Source of the DNA: Kitasatospora aureofaciens | GTDB lineage: Bacteria > Actinomycetota > Actinomycetes > Streptomycetales > Streptomycetaceae | DNA: 64,000 nucleotides | NCBI RefSeq assembly: GCF_019192735.1 | Contig: NZ_JAHTKP010000015.1 | Location: 62,001-126,000 of the forward strand | Reading direction: 5' to 3' | In this document: piece by piece, positions 16,094 through 24,087 of the stretch | Position numbering within the stretch: the stretch's first letter is position 1 | Layout: the number at the start of each line of letters is the position of its first letter | The notes under the pieces: model-generated | What the model saw: the letters and a program-made list of their open reading frames with translations, nothing else | What the model was told of the DNA's origin: nothing | Databases searched by the model: none | Made by a program: the position numbers and the translations under genes

Positions 16094-16609
16094 ATGGACG
16101 ACGACGCGTTGATCGAGCGGGTGCGGCAGCGGGCGATCGCAGACGGCACGCCGCCGGCCGCGCCGGCGAGCGCGGAGGAGGTTGCGGCGGCCGAGGCGGC
16201 ACTCGGCCTCGCCCTCCCCCCGCTGCTGATCCGGCTCTACCGCGAGGTGGGAGACGGCGGCTACGGCCCCGACCGTTTCCTGCTCTGGCCGTTGAGCCGG
16301 ATCACGGCCTCCTACCCGCGCGGTGCGGGCTGGCCCGCCGGGGTGCTGCCGGTGCTGGACTGGGGCTGCGGGATGTCGGGCGCGGTGGACTGCCTGCGCC
16401 CGGGCGCGCCCGTCCTCCTCCACGAGCCGAACGCGGAGCGGGACGACCCGGCGCAGACCTGGTTCGAGGACTCCCCCTCACTCTCGCAGTGGCTGGCGGA
16501 CTGGCTCGACGGCCGCGCCTGGTGGGAGGAGCACGTGATGGAGGAGCAGGACTACGAGATGCTCCCGGCCTGGCCGGACGCCGCCGCCCGGATCGCCTCC
16601 TCCGGCTGA
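16094..16609 (+). CDS. SMI1/KNR4 (SUKH) family protein
   Basis: 171 residues. The pattern ASAEEVAAAEAALGLALPPL followed by LIRLYREVGDGGYGP and a late Trp/Asp-rich segment (SQWLADWLDGRAWWEE) is that of the SUKH fold. SUKH proteins are frequent immunity proteins of contact-dependent toxins but also occur singly in streptomycetes. No toxin gene is adjacent, so the role is open. A TAGGTT box about 18 nt upstream of the ATG could be its promoter. Confidence 0.85.
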   Translation: MDDDALIERVRQRAIADGTPPAAPASAEEVAAAEAALGLALPPLLIRLYREVGDGGYGPDRFLLWPLSRITASYPRGAGWPAGVLPVLDWGCGMSGAVDCLRPGAPVLLHEPNAERDDPAQTWFEDSPSLSQWLADWLDGRAWWEEHVMEEQDYEMLPAWPDAAARIASSG

Positions 16610-16653
16610 TCCACCCGCGTCCTCGGAAGGCCGTTGGCGAGCAAGCCGGCCCG

Positions 16654-17202
16654 CTACTGCCCCGCCGGCACGAAGCTCACGCCGTGGCTGCGCTCCAGCG
16701 CCTCCAGTTCGCGCTGGAGCGGCGGCTTGGGGACGGCCAGCACCGGGCAGGTTGCGTGCCGGACGCAGTAGGCGGTGACGGACGGGCGCAGCACGCGGGC
16801 GAGCCGTCCGCGGCTGCCGGCGCCGAGGACGAGCAGGTCGCCGGGGCGGTCGGCGCAGCGGACCAGGGTGTGGCCGGTGTCGCCGCGGACCGCCTGGCAG
16901 CGCAGCCGGACGCCGGCGAAGCCGCCGCCGAAGGCCTCGCCGAGGGCCTGGCGGAGGCGGGCGACGGCCGCGTCGCGGCTCGCGGTGATCAGCGGCGGGC
17001 AGGGGGTGCGGCGGTAGCCGGACTCGCCGCCGGTCGGGGTCCAGCAGAGGACGGCCAGGACTTCGGCGTCGGTGCGGCGGGCTTCGGCGACGGCGTGGTG
17101 GAGGGCTGCGAGGCTGCCGAGGGAGCCGCTGACGCCGACGACGATCCGGCCGCGGCCGTCGTCGGGTACGCCCGCCGCCTCGGGTGTGCCGCTGTCCGCC
17201 AT
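16654..17202 (-). CDS. Universal stress protein (Usp) family
   Basis: 182 residues. The ATG at 17202 (MADSGTPEAAG) is chosen because the core GRIVVGVSGSLGSLAALHHA follows soon after; upstream codons are arbitrary. The C-terminal ATP-loop region reads DLLVLGAGSRGRLARVLRPS followed by VTAYCVRHATCPVLAVP. The usual G-2x-G-9x-G-S/T pattern is present in modified form. Single-domain Usp proteins help survival under stress or hypoxia, and many bind ATP. No partner gene is evident. Confidence 0.88.
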   Translation of the reverse strand: MADSGTPEAAGVPDDGRGRIVVGVSGSLGSLAALHHAVAEARRTDAEVLAVLCWTPTGGESGYRRTPCPPLITASRDAAVARLRQALGEAFGGGFAGVRLRCQAVRGDTGHTLVRCADRPGDLLVLGAGSRGRLARVLRPSVTAYCVRHATCPVLAVPKPPLQRELEALERSHGVSFVPAGQ

Positions 17203-17401
17203 GGTCCGTCCCGTCCTTCCGCTCGTGTCGTCCGAGCTCGTGTCGTCCCAGCAAAGCGGGAGGGCACGGGCGGAGGGCCCGCATTGACGGGGTTCTGACG
17301 CGCGGGCGGGTGATCCGTACGCACTCCTGATACGTGGAACGTCCCTCCCCCGTACCGGAGTTCGGCGGCTCATGTGCAGGGCGACTTGCGTGCCGGGCGG
17401 C

Positions 17402-18073
17402 TCATGCGCTGGGCGGCTCGGCCTCCCAGAGGTCGGCGAACATCCGGTCGAGGTGTTCCTCGCCGATCGGCGGGACGGGCAGCGGGTGGGCGGCGCGGGC
17501 GCGGAAGCCGTCGAGGAGGAGGGCGAGGTAGCGGCGCCAGAGGTCGGGGCGCAGTTCGGTGGTGGCGGGCAGGGCCCGGCAGAGCGGGCCGAGCATGAAC
17601 AGCAGGTCCATGGTGACGACGTCGCGGCGCATGGTGCCCTGCTCCTGGGCGCGGGCGATGAGGGCGCCGACGGTGGCGGCGTGCTGCCGGCTGATCTCGA
17701 TCATGCCGGGGATGGTGGGGATGGCCTGGGTGACGAGGTCGTTGATGCCGCGGTCGGCGGCGACGAGTTCGAAGATCCGCTCGAAGTAGCGCTCGATGGC
17801 GGTCCAGGCGTCGGCGGCGGCCAGGGCCTCCTCGCCCGCGCCGACGAGCGTGGCACCGGCGTCGGCGAAGACCTCGGCGATGAGCGCGTCCCGGGTCGGG
17901 AAGTGCCGGTAGAGGGTGGCGTTGCCGACGCCGGCCTCTTTGGCGATCTGGTCCAGCGGGACGTCCAGGCCGTGCCGGGAGAACATGTCGCGGGCGGCGG
18001 CGAGCAGCAGGTCGCGGTTTCGCTGGGCGTCGCGCCGGAGCCGTCCCGGGGGGTTCGCGCTGCTCGGTGCCAT
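17402..18073 (-). CDS. TetR-family transcriptional regulator
   Basis: 223 residues, starting MAPSSANPPGRLRRDAQRNR. HTH: DLLLAAARDMFSRHG, then DVPLDQIAKEAGVGNATLYR and HFPTRDALIAEVF (about residues 18-62). The ligand domain follows. A matching palindromic operator is not evident in the divergent gap to the MOSC gene (18074-18168), which is the obvious target. TetR proteins with the GVGNATLYRHFPTRDAL helix usually repress efflux or catabolic genes. Confidence 0.92.
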   Translation of the reverse strand: MAPSSANPPGRLRRDAQRNRDLLLAAARDMFSRHGLDVPLDQIAKEAGVGNATLYRHFPTRDALIAEVFADAGATLVGAGEEALAAADAWTAIERYFERIFELVAADRGINDLVTQAIPTIPGMIEISRQHAATVGALIARAQEQGTMRRDVVTMDLLFMLGPLCRALPATTELRPDLWRRYLALLLDGFRARAAHPLPVPPIGEEHLDRMFADLWEAEPPSA

Positions 18074-18168
18074 GCCCCGAACCCTAGCAACCGGCGGGCG
18101 AGGAGCCCGCGGACGACGGCGCGGGCGGTCAACTACCCTCACGGGAAACGGGGAGGGACGGGGAGATC

Positions 18169-18999
18169 ATGGCCGCCGTGGTGGAGTTGCGGTACTACCC
18201 GATCAAGGGATGCGCCGGCATCTCGGCCGAGCGGGCGGAGCTGGCCCCGGCCGGGCTGGCCCACGACCGGGCGTTCATGGTCGTGGACGAGCAGGGCGTC
18301 TTCCGCTCCCAGCGCCGGGACCGCCTCCTCGCCACCGTCCGCCCGTCCGTCGGCGAGGACGGCCGTCGGCTCACCCTGGAGGCGCCGGGCGCCGGGCCCG
18401 TCACCGTCCCGGTGGACACCGAGGGGCCGCGCCGCAAGGTCGAGCTGTTCGGCGCGCCGTTCTTCGGCATCGACCAGGGCGAGGCCGTTGCCGACTGGCT
18501 GTCCGAGGTGCTCGGCGTCCGCAGCCGGCTGGTCCGCGTCCCGCCCGAGCACGACCGGGTCACCGACGGCCTGATCCCGGGCACCTCCGGGTACGCCGAC
18601 AGCTGCGCCGTCCACCTGCTGTCCCGCGCCACGCTGGACGACTTCAACGCGCGCACCGGCGAACTCCCGCTGCCGGTGGACCGGTTCCGCCCGAACATCG
18701 TGGTGGACGGCTGGGACGAGCCGCACACCGAGGACCTGGCGCGCCACATCGCCGTCGGCGACGCCGAGTCGGGCGCCGAGTTGGGCTACGCCAAGCTCGC
18801 GGTCCGCTGCGCCGTGACCCTGGTCGACCAGACGACCGGTGCCAAGGCCGGCCCCGAGCCGCTGCGCACCCTGGCCCGCTACCGCCGGGCCGCAGCCGGC
18901 GGGGTCGCGTTCGGCAGCAAGTTCGCCGTGCTGCGCCCCGGCACCCTGCGCGTCGGCGACGGGCTGACGGTGAGCACCTGGGGGCCGTCCGAGCTCTGA
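18169..18999 (+). CDS. MOSC-domain protein (MOSC N-terminal beta barrel + MOSC)
   Basis: 276 residues. The ATG at 18169 has GGGGAG just upstream. N-terminal barrel: VVELRYYPIKGCAGISAERA, then GLAHDRAFMVVDEQG. The MOSC core ends with LAVRCAVTLVDQTTGAK (the conserved Cys that accepts sulfur) and FGSKFAVLRPGTLRVGDG. Related proteins (YcbX, mARC, MOCOS C-domain) carry molybdenum cofactor and reduce N-hydroxylated compounds. YcbX-like activity usually needs a reductase partner, and none is adjacent. Confidence 0.9.
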   Translation: MAAVVELRYYPIKGCAGISAERAELAPAGLAHDRAFMVVDEQGVFRSQRRDRLLATVRPSVGEDGRRLTLEAPGAGPVTVPVDTEGPRRKVELFGAPFFGIDQGEAVADWLSEVLGVRSRLVRVPPEHDRVTDGLIPGTSGYADSCAVHLLSRATLDDFNARTGELPLPVDRFRPNIVVDGWDEPHTEDLARHIAVGDAESGAELGYAKLAVRCAVTLVDQTTGAKAGPEPLRTLARYRRAAAGGVAFGSKFAVLRPGTLRVGDGLTVSTWGPSEL

Positions 19000-19041
19000 A
19001 CTCCCTCGCGCGGCACAGCCGGTAGCCCCGGCAGCGCAAAG

Positions 19042-19064
19042 CCCCGGCGAGTGGATCGCCGGGG
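19042..19064. terminator. Bidirectional terminator hairpin
   Basis: CCCCGGCGA pairs perfectly with TCGCCGGGG around loop GTGGA, between the convergent MOSC and ribonuclease genes. Confidence 0.8.
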
Positions 19065-19087
19065 CCGGGAGCGAATGGAGGACGGAC

Positions 19088-19480
19088 TCAGCAGGTCTGG
19101 TCGATCAGCGAGAACGTGGCGTAGTGGTCGCCGGTGTAGTAGTCCTCCTGGCTGGCCTGGCCGGTGATGATCCGGCGGGCACCGCGGGTCGGGGCGCCCG
19201 GCGTGATGACGGTGTACTCGTGGTAGTAGCCGTAGGACTGACTCGGGAGCACCTGCTCTCTGTTCTGGAACACCACGCCGTCCTGGGAGTACGGGAACGG
19301 CCCGTCGGTGGCGATCAGGTTGAGGGTGTCGGTGGCCTCCGGCGGCAGGGCGGAGAGACAGACCGTACCGCTCACGTCGGCGTGCGCCTCGGTGGCGACG
19401 GCGACGGGCGCGAGGGTCATCAGGGCGACGGCGGTGATGGCGGCAGCGCGGGTCTTCCACGCGCGTAGAGTGCGGGTCAT
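19088..19480 (-). CDS. Secreted guanyl-specific ribonuclease (RNase Sa-type)
   Basis: 130 residues: a signal peptide of 34 (RAAAITAVALMTLAPVAVAT, cut after AHA) and a 96-residue mature enzyme starting DVSGTVCLSALPPEATDTLN. I recognise it as the RNase Sa family of S. aureofaciens, differing at only a handful of positions. Catalytic residues are present: Glu in YYHEYTVI, Arg in RRIITG, His in GDHYATF; Cys7 and the terminal Cys form the known disulfide. It cleaves RNA after G outside the cell. No barstar-type inhibitor gene is seen in the window. No good ribosome site precedes the ATG. Confidence 0.96.
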   Translation of the reverse strand: MTRTLRAWKTRAAAITAVALMTLAPVAVATEAHADVSGTVCLSALPPEATDTLNLIATDGPFPYSQDGVVFQNREQVLPSQSYGYYHEYTVITPGAPTRGARRIITGQASQEDYYTGDHYATFSLIDQTC

Positions 19481-19532
19481 GTCAAACAGTGTGGCGAGCC
19501 TCCGGCCCCTCCGGAAGCCCCGCGGAAACTAT

Positions 19533-19546
19533 TTACCAACAGGTAA
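19533..19546. promoter_or_regulatory. Inverted repeat TTACC-N4-GGTAA upstream of the ribonuclease gene
   Basis: TTACCAACAGGTAA lies in an AT-rich patch 53 bp upstream of the ribonuclease start, where a minus-strand promoter would be expected. Probably an operator or promoter-overlapping site. Confidence 0.4.
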
Positions 19547-19765
19547 CTTGCTTGCCCAGCAGCCGACTTGACGTGTATTCCGCTCCGCCCGGCAACCACT
19601 CCGGCACCCTCCGCGAGGCCGTTCACGAACCACCCCGGCCCCACACGCACCGTGCGTCCCCGGCGAAGCTGTCGACCGGCTCACACCTTCACGACGCTCC
19701 CGCCCCACCCCGGCCGGGCCGCATAGAGTGTCGATCGCTTCGGGCCGGGACGATCACTTGACGGG

Positions 19766-21304
19766 GTGGGCATGGGTACGGGGACTTCGCTGACGGCACA
19801 CCAGCTCATCGGGCTGCTCGCCGACCCCGGCAGCTTCCACAGCTGGGACGAGCCCGCTTCCGCTGCACCCTCCGACACCGAACCCGCCGACCCGGGCTAC
19901 CGCGCCTCGCTCGCCCGCGCGCGGGAGCGGACCGGCCTCGACGAGGCGGTCGTCACCGGCGCCGTCCTGATCGGCGGACGGCCGGTGGCCCTGGTCGCGT
20001 CCGAGTTCGGCTTCCTCGGCGGCTCGATCGGCGTCGCCACCGCCGAGCGGATCACCCGGGCCGTCGAGCGCGCCACCGCCGAACGGCTGCCGCTGCTCGC
20101 CCTGCCGGTCTCCGGCGGGACGCGCATGCAGGAGGGCTCGGCGGCCTTCCTCTGCATGCTGCGCATCACCGCCGCCGTCCAGGCGCACCGGGCGGCGGGC
20201 CTCCCCTATCTCACCTATCTCCGGAACCCGACGATGGGCGGCGTCTTCGCCTCCTGGGGCACGCTCGGTCACCTGGTGTTCGCCGAGCCGGACGCCCGGC
20301 TGGGCTTCCTCGGCCCGCGTGTGTACGAGGAGCTGCGCGGCGTGGAGCTGCCCGCTGACGTCCAGCGCGCGGAGACGCTGGCCGAGCGCGGCCTGGTGGA
20401 CGCCGTCGTCCCGCCGCAGGAGCTGCGCGAGGTGGTCCGGCGGTCGCTGGCCGTCCTGACGGCGGTGCCCAGGCCGGCTCCCCTCAGTACGGCGGGACTC
20501 TTTAATACAGAGGAGCTCCGTACCAACGAACGCCCCGACGCCTGGGACTCCGTCCACCGCACCCGGCGTCCCGACCGCCCCGGTACGCGCGAGCTGCTGC
20601 GCCGTACCGCCGAGGAGCTGGTGCTGCTTGACGCGCCCGGCGGGCGGGACGGCGCACTGGTCCGCGCGCTCGCCGTCCTCGGCGGGCGGCCCGTGCTCGT
20701 GGTCGGCCAGCAGCGGCAGACCCCCGACCACGAGCGTCCCTTCACCGCGGCCGACCTGCGGGCAGTCCGGCGCAGCGCCCGGCTGGCCGAGCAGCTGGGC
20801 CTGCCGCTGGTCACGGTGGTGGACACGGCCGGGGCCGAGCTGTCCGCGCAGGCCGAGCTGGACGGGGTCGCGATCGAGATCGCGCATTGCCTGACCACCC
20901 TGCTCGCCCTGCGCACCCCCGTGCTGGCGGTGCTGCTCGGCCAGGGCTCGGGCGGCGGGGCGCTGGCGCTGCTCGCGGCCGACCGGGTGATCGCCGCCGG
21001 CCACGCCTGGCTCGCGCCGCTGCCGCCCGAGGGCGCGTCCGCGATCGTCCACCGGGACGGCGCGCACGCGGCCGAGCTGGCCCGCGCGCAGGGCATCGGC
21101 GCGCACGACCTGGCGGAGGTCGGCCTGGTGGACGAGGTGGTCCCGGAGCTGCCGGACGCCGCCGACGAGCCGGCCGCGTTCTGTGAGCGCCTCGGACGGG
21201 CGGTCGGCGCGGCCCTCGGCACGCTGGCGGCGGCTACGGAGGCGGAGCGCCTCGCGGCGCGGGCGGCGCGGCACCGCCGGCTGGGCGACCCGCACACGAA
21301 GTAG
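19766..21304 (+). CDS. Acyl-CoA carboxylase carboxyltransferase, fused beta-alpha type
   Basis: 512 residues (GTG 19766; ATG 19772 is an equally good start). Two crotonase-fold carboxyltransferase halves: residues about 45-235, with VVTGAVLIGGRPVALVASEF, FLGGSIGVATAERITRAVE and YLRNPTMGGVFASWGTLG; and about 270-510, with GGRDGALVRALAVLGGRPVL, LPLVTVVDTAGAEL and AVLLGQGSGGGALALLAADR. This is an AccD-AccA fusion lacking the AccD zinc finger. It should transfer CO2 from carboxybiotin to an acyl-CoA to make malonyl- or methylmalonyl-type extender units. No biotin carboxylase or biotin carrier gene lies nearby. A TAGAGT box at 19724 may be its -10. Confidence 0.9.
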   Translation: MGMGTGTSLTAHQLIGLLADPGSFHSWDEPASAAPSDTEPADPGYRASLARARERTGLDEAVVTGAVLIGGRPVALVASEFGFLGGSIGVATAERITRAVERATAERLPLLALPVSGGTRMQEGSAAFLCMLRITAAVQAHRAAGLPYLTYLRNPTMGGVFASWGTLGHLVFAEPDARLGFLGPRVYEELRGVELPADVQRAETLAERGLVDAVVPPQELREVVRRSLAVLTAVPRPAPLSTAGLFNTEELRTNERPDAWDSVHRTRRPDRPGTRELLRRTAEELVLLDAPGGRDGALVRALAVLGGRPVLVVGQQRQTPDHERPFTAADLRAVRRSARLAEQLGLPLVTVVDTAGAELSAQAELDGVAIEIAHCLTTLLALRTPVLAVLLGQGSGGGALALLAADRVIAAGHAWLAPLPPEGASAIVHRDGAHAAELARAQGIGAHDLAEVGLVDEVVPELPDAADEPAAFCERLGRAVGAALGTLAAATEAERLAARAARHRRLGDPHTK

Positions 21305-21789
21305 GTCCGCACCCCCAAGAAGGGGGGCCAAGGAGTGTGGCGGCAGTCTCACTCGACAGGAGATCCTCTGCACCCAAAGTGCTTGCGGTGAGCCGTCGAG
21401 TGACGACCCCGAGGACCTGAGCAGTGAGTGCGCTCACACGGAAAACCGCTCCACGACGGGCGATAGTGGTGACGCCGCGACCACCGTCGGCGTGCATCAA
21501 TCGGGCATTCGGGACATTTTGGCAGGTCAGAACGGTTGGCACAGTCCGCGCAGCCGCCCCTCCGAATCCAACGCGGTCACCGCGCGTACGACCTTGGGTC
21601 GTAACAAGGGGGTCTTGGCGGGAGCCGATCCGGTCTGCCAACAATTGCTCTCGTCGTCAGCTGCACCGGCTCCTGTCCCGCCGGCCAGCGGCTTACTGCC
21701 GAGTCACGCCCCGCGACCTTCGGCCCCTGTCCGGCCATGGTCCAGGACGGGGCGAGACTCGGCCCAACCCGATTGAGGTCCTGCTCTAC
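21305..21789 (+). promoter_or_regulatory. Long structured leader upstream of the SLT-domain gene
   Basis: A 485-bp gap without a convincing gene. Near its 3' end, arms 21698-21713 and 21748-21763 form a long hairpin (GCCGAGTC-A-CGCCCCG with CGGGGCG-A-GACTCGGC). A small hairpin CCCCC/GGGGG lies just after the carboxyltransferase stop. Long leaders of actinobacterial cell-wall hydrolase genes often hold c-di-AMP (ydaO/yuaA) riboswitches, but I cannot match the ydaO core by eye. Confidence 0.5.
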
Positions 21790-22185
21790 ATGCCCACTTT
21801 CAAGCCCCGTATGCGTACCTCTGCCGCGATTCTTGCCGGCGCCGCCGGTCTGACCGCCCTGGGTGCCGCCGTGGTCCCCGCCACCGCCTCCGCCGCGACC
21901 GCCTCCCCGAAGGCCATCGCCGCCCAGATCGTCCCGGCCAACCAGCTGGCCTCGTTCAGCCAGATCATCTCCCACGAGTCCGGCTGGAACGTGACGGCGA
22001 CCAACCCGAGCTCGGGCTCGTACGGACTGGGCCAGGCGCTGCCAGCCTCCAAGATGGCCTCCGCCGGCGCCGACTGGAGGACCAACCCGCGCACCCAGAT
22101 CAAGTGGGCGCTGGACTACATGAACTCCCGCTACGGCAGCCCGAACGCCGCCTGGGTGTTCTGGCAGACCCACCACTGGTACTAA
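21790..22185 (+). CDS. Secreted lytic-transglycosylase-like (SLT-type) protein
   Basis: 131 residues. Signal peptide: RMRTSAAILAGAAGLTALGA, cut after ATASA near residue 35. The mature part is essentially one lysozyme-like domain: FSQIISHESGWNVTATNPSS with the catalytic Glu in SHESGW, then GSYGLGQALPASKMASAGAD and QIKWALDYMNSRYGSPNAAW. These small secreted muramidase-like proteins remodel peptidoglycan in growth or spore germination. Probably controlled through the long leader just upstream. Confidence 0.9.
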   Translation: MPTFKPRMRTSAAILAGAAGLTALGAAVVPATASAATASPKAIAAQIVPANQLASFSQIISHESGWNVTATNPSSGSYGLGQALPASKMASAGADWRTNPRTQIKWALDYMNSRYGSPNAAWVFWQTHHWY

Positions 22186-22273
22186 GCCGACCCTCGGCAC
22201 ACAGCGACTTACACCCGCCTCCTGACCACTCTCCCCCTCACCCCGGGGTCGGACAGGGACCACCGGGGTGACC

Positions 22274-22319
22274 CGGAAGGGCCCGCGCCCGCGCGATCCG
22301 CGTGGCGCGGGCCCTTCCG
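22274..22319. terminator. Strong 16-bp hairpin between convergent genes
   Basis: CGGAAGGGCCCGCGCC pairs perfectly with GGCGCGGGCCCTTCCG. It lies between the SLT gene and the HD-domain gene and is likely a bidirectional terminator. Confidence 0.85.
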
Positions 22320-22322
22320 CGG

Positions 22323-22382
22323 TTCGTCCGGCCGTGGCTCGTCCGGTCGTGGTTTGTCCGGCCGCGGCCTGTCCGGCCGCGG
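22323..22382. repeat. Four tandem 15-bp repeats
   Basis: Four 15-bp units of consensus YTYGTCCGGYCGYGG lie directly after the terminator hairpin and before the stop of the HD gene. Non-coding. Confidence 0.75.
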
Positions 22383-22395
22383 TCCCCGCGCTCGG

Positions 22396-22854
22396 TCAGA
22401 GCTCCCCGGTGAGCCCCAGCAGCTCCCGCATCCGCGTGTACTTGGCGCTCAGCCGCGCCGCCGTCGCCTCGTCCAGCACGGCGAGCCGGGCCGGGTCGGA
22501 GTTGTGGGCCAGATCGGCGCGCTTGACCAGCAGCGCGCCGGGCGTGGCCAGGATCCGGGCGGTGTACTCCTCGACCGGCTCGTCCGGCCGCCGGGTGAGC
22601 GCGTCCACGATCGCCTTGGTCTCCTCCGGCAGCGCGGCCTCCGCCAGCCACTCCCGGCTCAGCCGGTCGTCCTCGACGGTGTCGTGCAGCCAGCCCGCCG
22701 CGATCTGCGCCTCGCTGCCGCCGCGCGCCGCCGTCCCGCGGGCCACCGCCGCGATGTGCTCGCTGTAGGGGTGGCCGTTCTTGTCGACCTGCCCCTCGTG
22801 CGCGCGGCGTGCGATCGTCTCCACCTCGGCCAGGCTCAGATAGTCCATCGGCAC
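22396..22854 (-). CDS. Small HD-domain phosphohydrolase (SpoT/MESH1-like)
   Basis: 152 residues (a start two codons in is also possible). HD signature: AHEGQVDKNGHPYSEHIAAV (first His), AAGWLHDTVEDDRLSREWL (His-Asp and ED) and KRADLAHNSDPARL. This is the layout of the hydrolase domain of RelA/SpoT proteins and of MESH1, but no synthetase, TGS or ACT domain is present. It may act on ppGpp-type or other nucleotides; the reaction is not proven. Divergent from the AEC permease across a triple 13-bp repeat. Confidence 0.85.
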   Translation of the reverse strand: MPMDYLSLAEVETIARRAHEGQVDKNGHPYSEHIAAVARGTAARGGSEAQIAAGWLHDTVEDDRLSREWLAEAALPEETKAIVDALTRRPDEPVEEYTARILATPGALLVKRADLAHNSDPARLAVLDEATAARLSAKYTRMRELLGLTGEL

Positions 22855-22899
22855 ATCGTAGGGCCGCCCGACGCTCCGGACCTGGTCCAGGATCCGCCT

Positions 22900-22938
22900 C
22901 TTGACGCCAGTGCTTGACTCCGCTGCTTGACGCCACTG
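22900..22938. repeat. Three tandem 13-bp repeats in a divergent promoter
   Basis: CTTGACGCCAGTG, CTTGACTCCGCTG and CTTGACGCCACTG follow each other directly between the HD and permease genes. Each contains TTGAC, the -35 hexamer core. Confidence 0.75.
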
Positions 22939-23003
22939 GTTTACTGCCTCGGGCGGGCGGCCCCCGCCGCATCAGGCGCACCGTCCGAGCGATCCGAGGA
23001 ACC

Positions 23004-23930
23004 ATGCCCACCCTGCACCCGCTGCTGTCCGGATTCGCCCCGATCTGGGCACTCACCGGGGTCGGCTACCTCGTCGGCCGGTCCGGGCTGCTCGGCCCGC
23101 AGGCGGAGGCGGTGCTCAGCCGGTTCGTCTTTCACGTGGCGATGCCCGCCGCGCTCTTCCTGATGATCGCCCGCACCCCGCTGGAACGTTTCGCCAACGC
23201 CTCGATGCTCGCCTTCGCCGCCGGCACCGCCGTCGCGATGGGCCTCGGGCTACTCGCCGGCCACCTGCTGTTCCGGCGCAAGCCCGGCGAACTGGCGGTC
23301 GGCGGCATGGCCGCCGGATACGTCAACTCGGCCAACCTCGGCATCCCGGTGGCGATGCAGGTCCTCGGCGACGCCTCGTTCGTCGCGGCAGTGGTGCTGT
23401 TCCAGATCCTGCTGGTCACCCCCGCCGTCCTGGCCGTCCTCGACGGTCGCACGGCCGGGCGCCGCGCCCTGCTCACCCTCCCGCTGCGCAACCCGATCCT
23501 GCTCGCGACCGCGCTCGGCGCCGTCGTCTCGGCCACCGGCGTCCACCTGCCCGCCGAGCTGAATCGTTCCTGCGAGCTGCTCGGCGGCGCGGGCGTACCG
23601 ACCGCCCTCGTCGCCCTCGGCCTCTCGCTGCACAACCGCCCGCCCGCCACCGGCGGTTCGCGCTACGCCGAGGTCGGGCTGGCCGTCGCGGTCAAGACCC
23701 TCATACAGCCGCTGGCGGCGTACGCCGTCGCCGCCTTCGTCCTCCACCTGCCCGCACACCAGTTGCTCACCGTGGTGCTCTTCTCCGCCCTGCCCACCGC
23801 GCAGAACGTGTACGTGTACGCCCGCGAGTACGGGCAGGGTACGGCGCTCGCCCGGGACGCGGTGCTGTGGTCGACGCTCGTCTCGATGGGGACGCTGTCA
23901 GTGGTCAGCTGGTCCCTCGGGTCCGCCTGA
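23004..23930 (+). CDS. AEC-family permease (auxin efflux carrier superfamily)
   Basis: 308 residues. The ATG at 23004 has GAGGAACC upstream. Eight to ten membrane helices are visible, e.g. MLAFAAGTAVAMGLGLLAGH, VAAVVLFQILLVTPAVLAVL and LLTVVLFSALPTAQNVYVYA. The motif AAGYVNSANLGIPVAMQVLG with Asn-Leu-Gly-Ile-Pro is typical of AEC transporters, which export or import organic acids such as malate, malonate or auxin. Substrate not predictable. Confidence 0.9.
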   Translation: MPTLHPLLSGFAPIWALTGVGYLVGRSGLLGPQAEAVLSRFVFHVAMPAALFLMIARTPLERFANASMLAFAAGTAVAMGLGLLAGHLLFRRKPGELAVGGMAAGYVNSANLGIPVAMQVLGDASFVAAVVLFQILLVTPAVLAVLDGRTAGRRALLTLPLRNPILLATALGAVVSATGVHLPAELNRSCELLGGAGVPTALVALGLSLHNRPPATGGSRYAEVGLAVAVKTLIQPLAAYAVAAFVLHLPAHQLLTVVLFSALPTAQNVYVYAREYGQGTALARDAVLWSTLVSMGTLSVVSWSLGSA

Positions 23931-24087
23931 TCCCACGGCTTCCACTGCTTCCACCACTTCCGCCCGCCTCCACCGTAATCGCACAGGTGTCCACCACCCG
24001 TACACGGCACGACAGTTGTCCTCCGGGACCCGTACAGAACGGTGGAATCGCCGCCCGCGCCCGGCCCCCGGTGGAATGCTGGCGGTC

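Noticed and set aside
21305..21789. Definite c-di-AMP (ydaO) riboswitch
   Set aside because: The consensus core could not be matched by eye; only reported as a structured leader.
22396..22854. RelA/SpoT ppGpp synthetase
   Set aside because: Only the HD hydrolase-like part is present; no synthetase domain.
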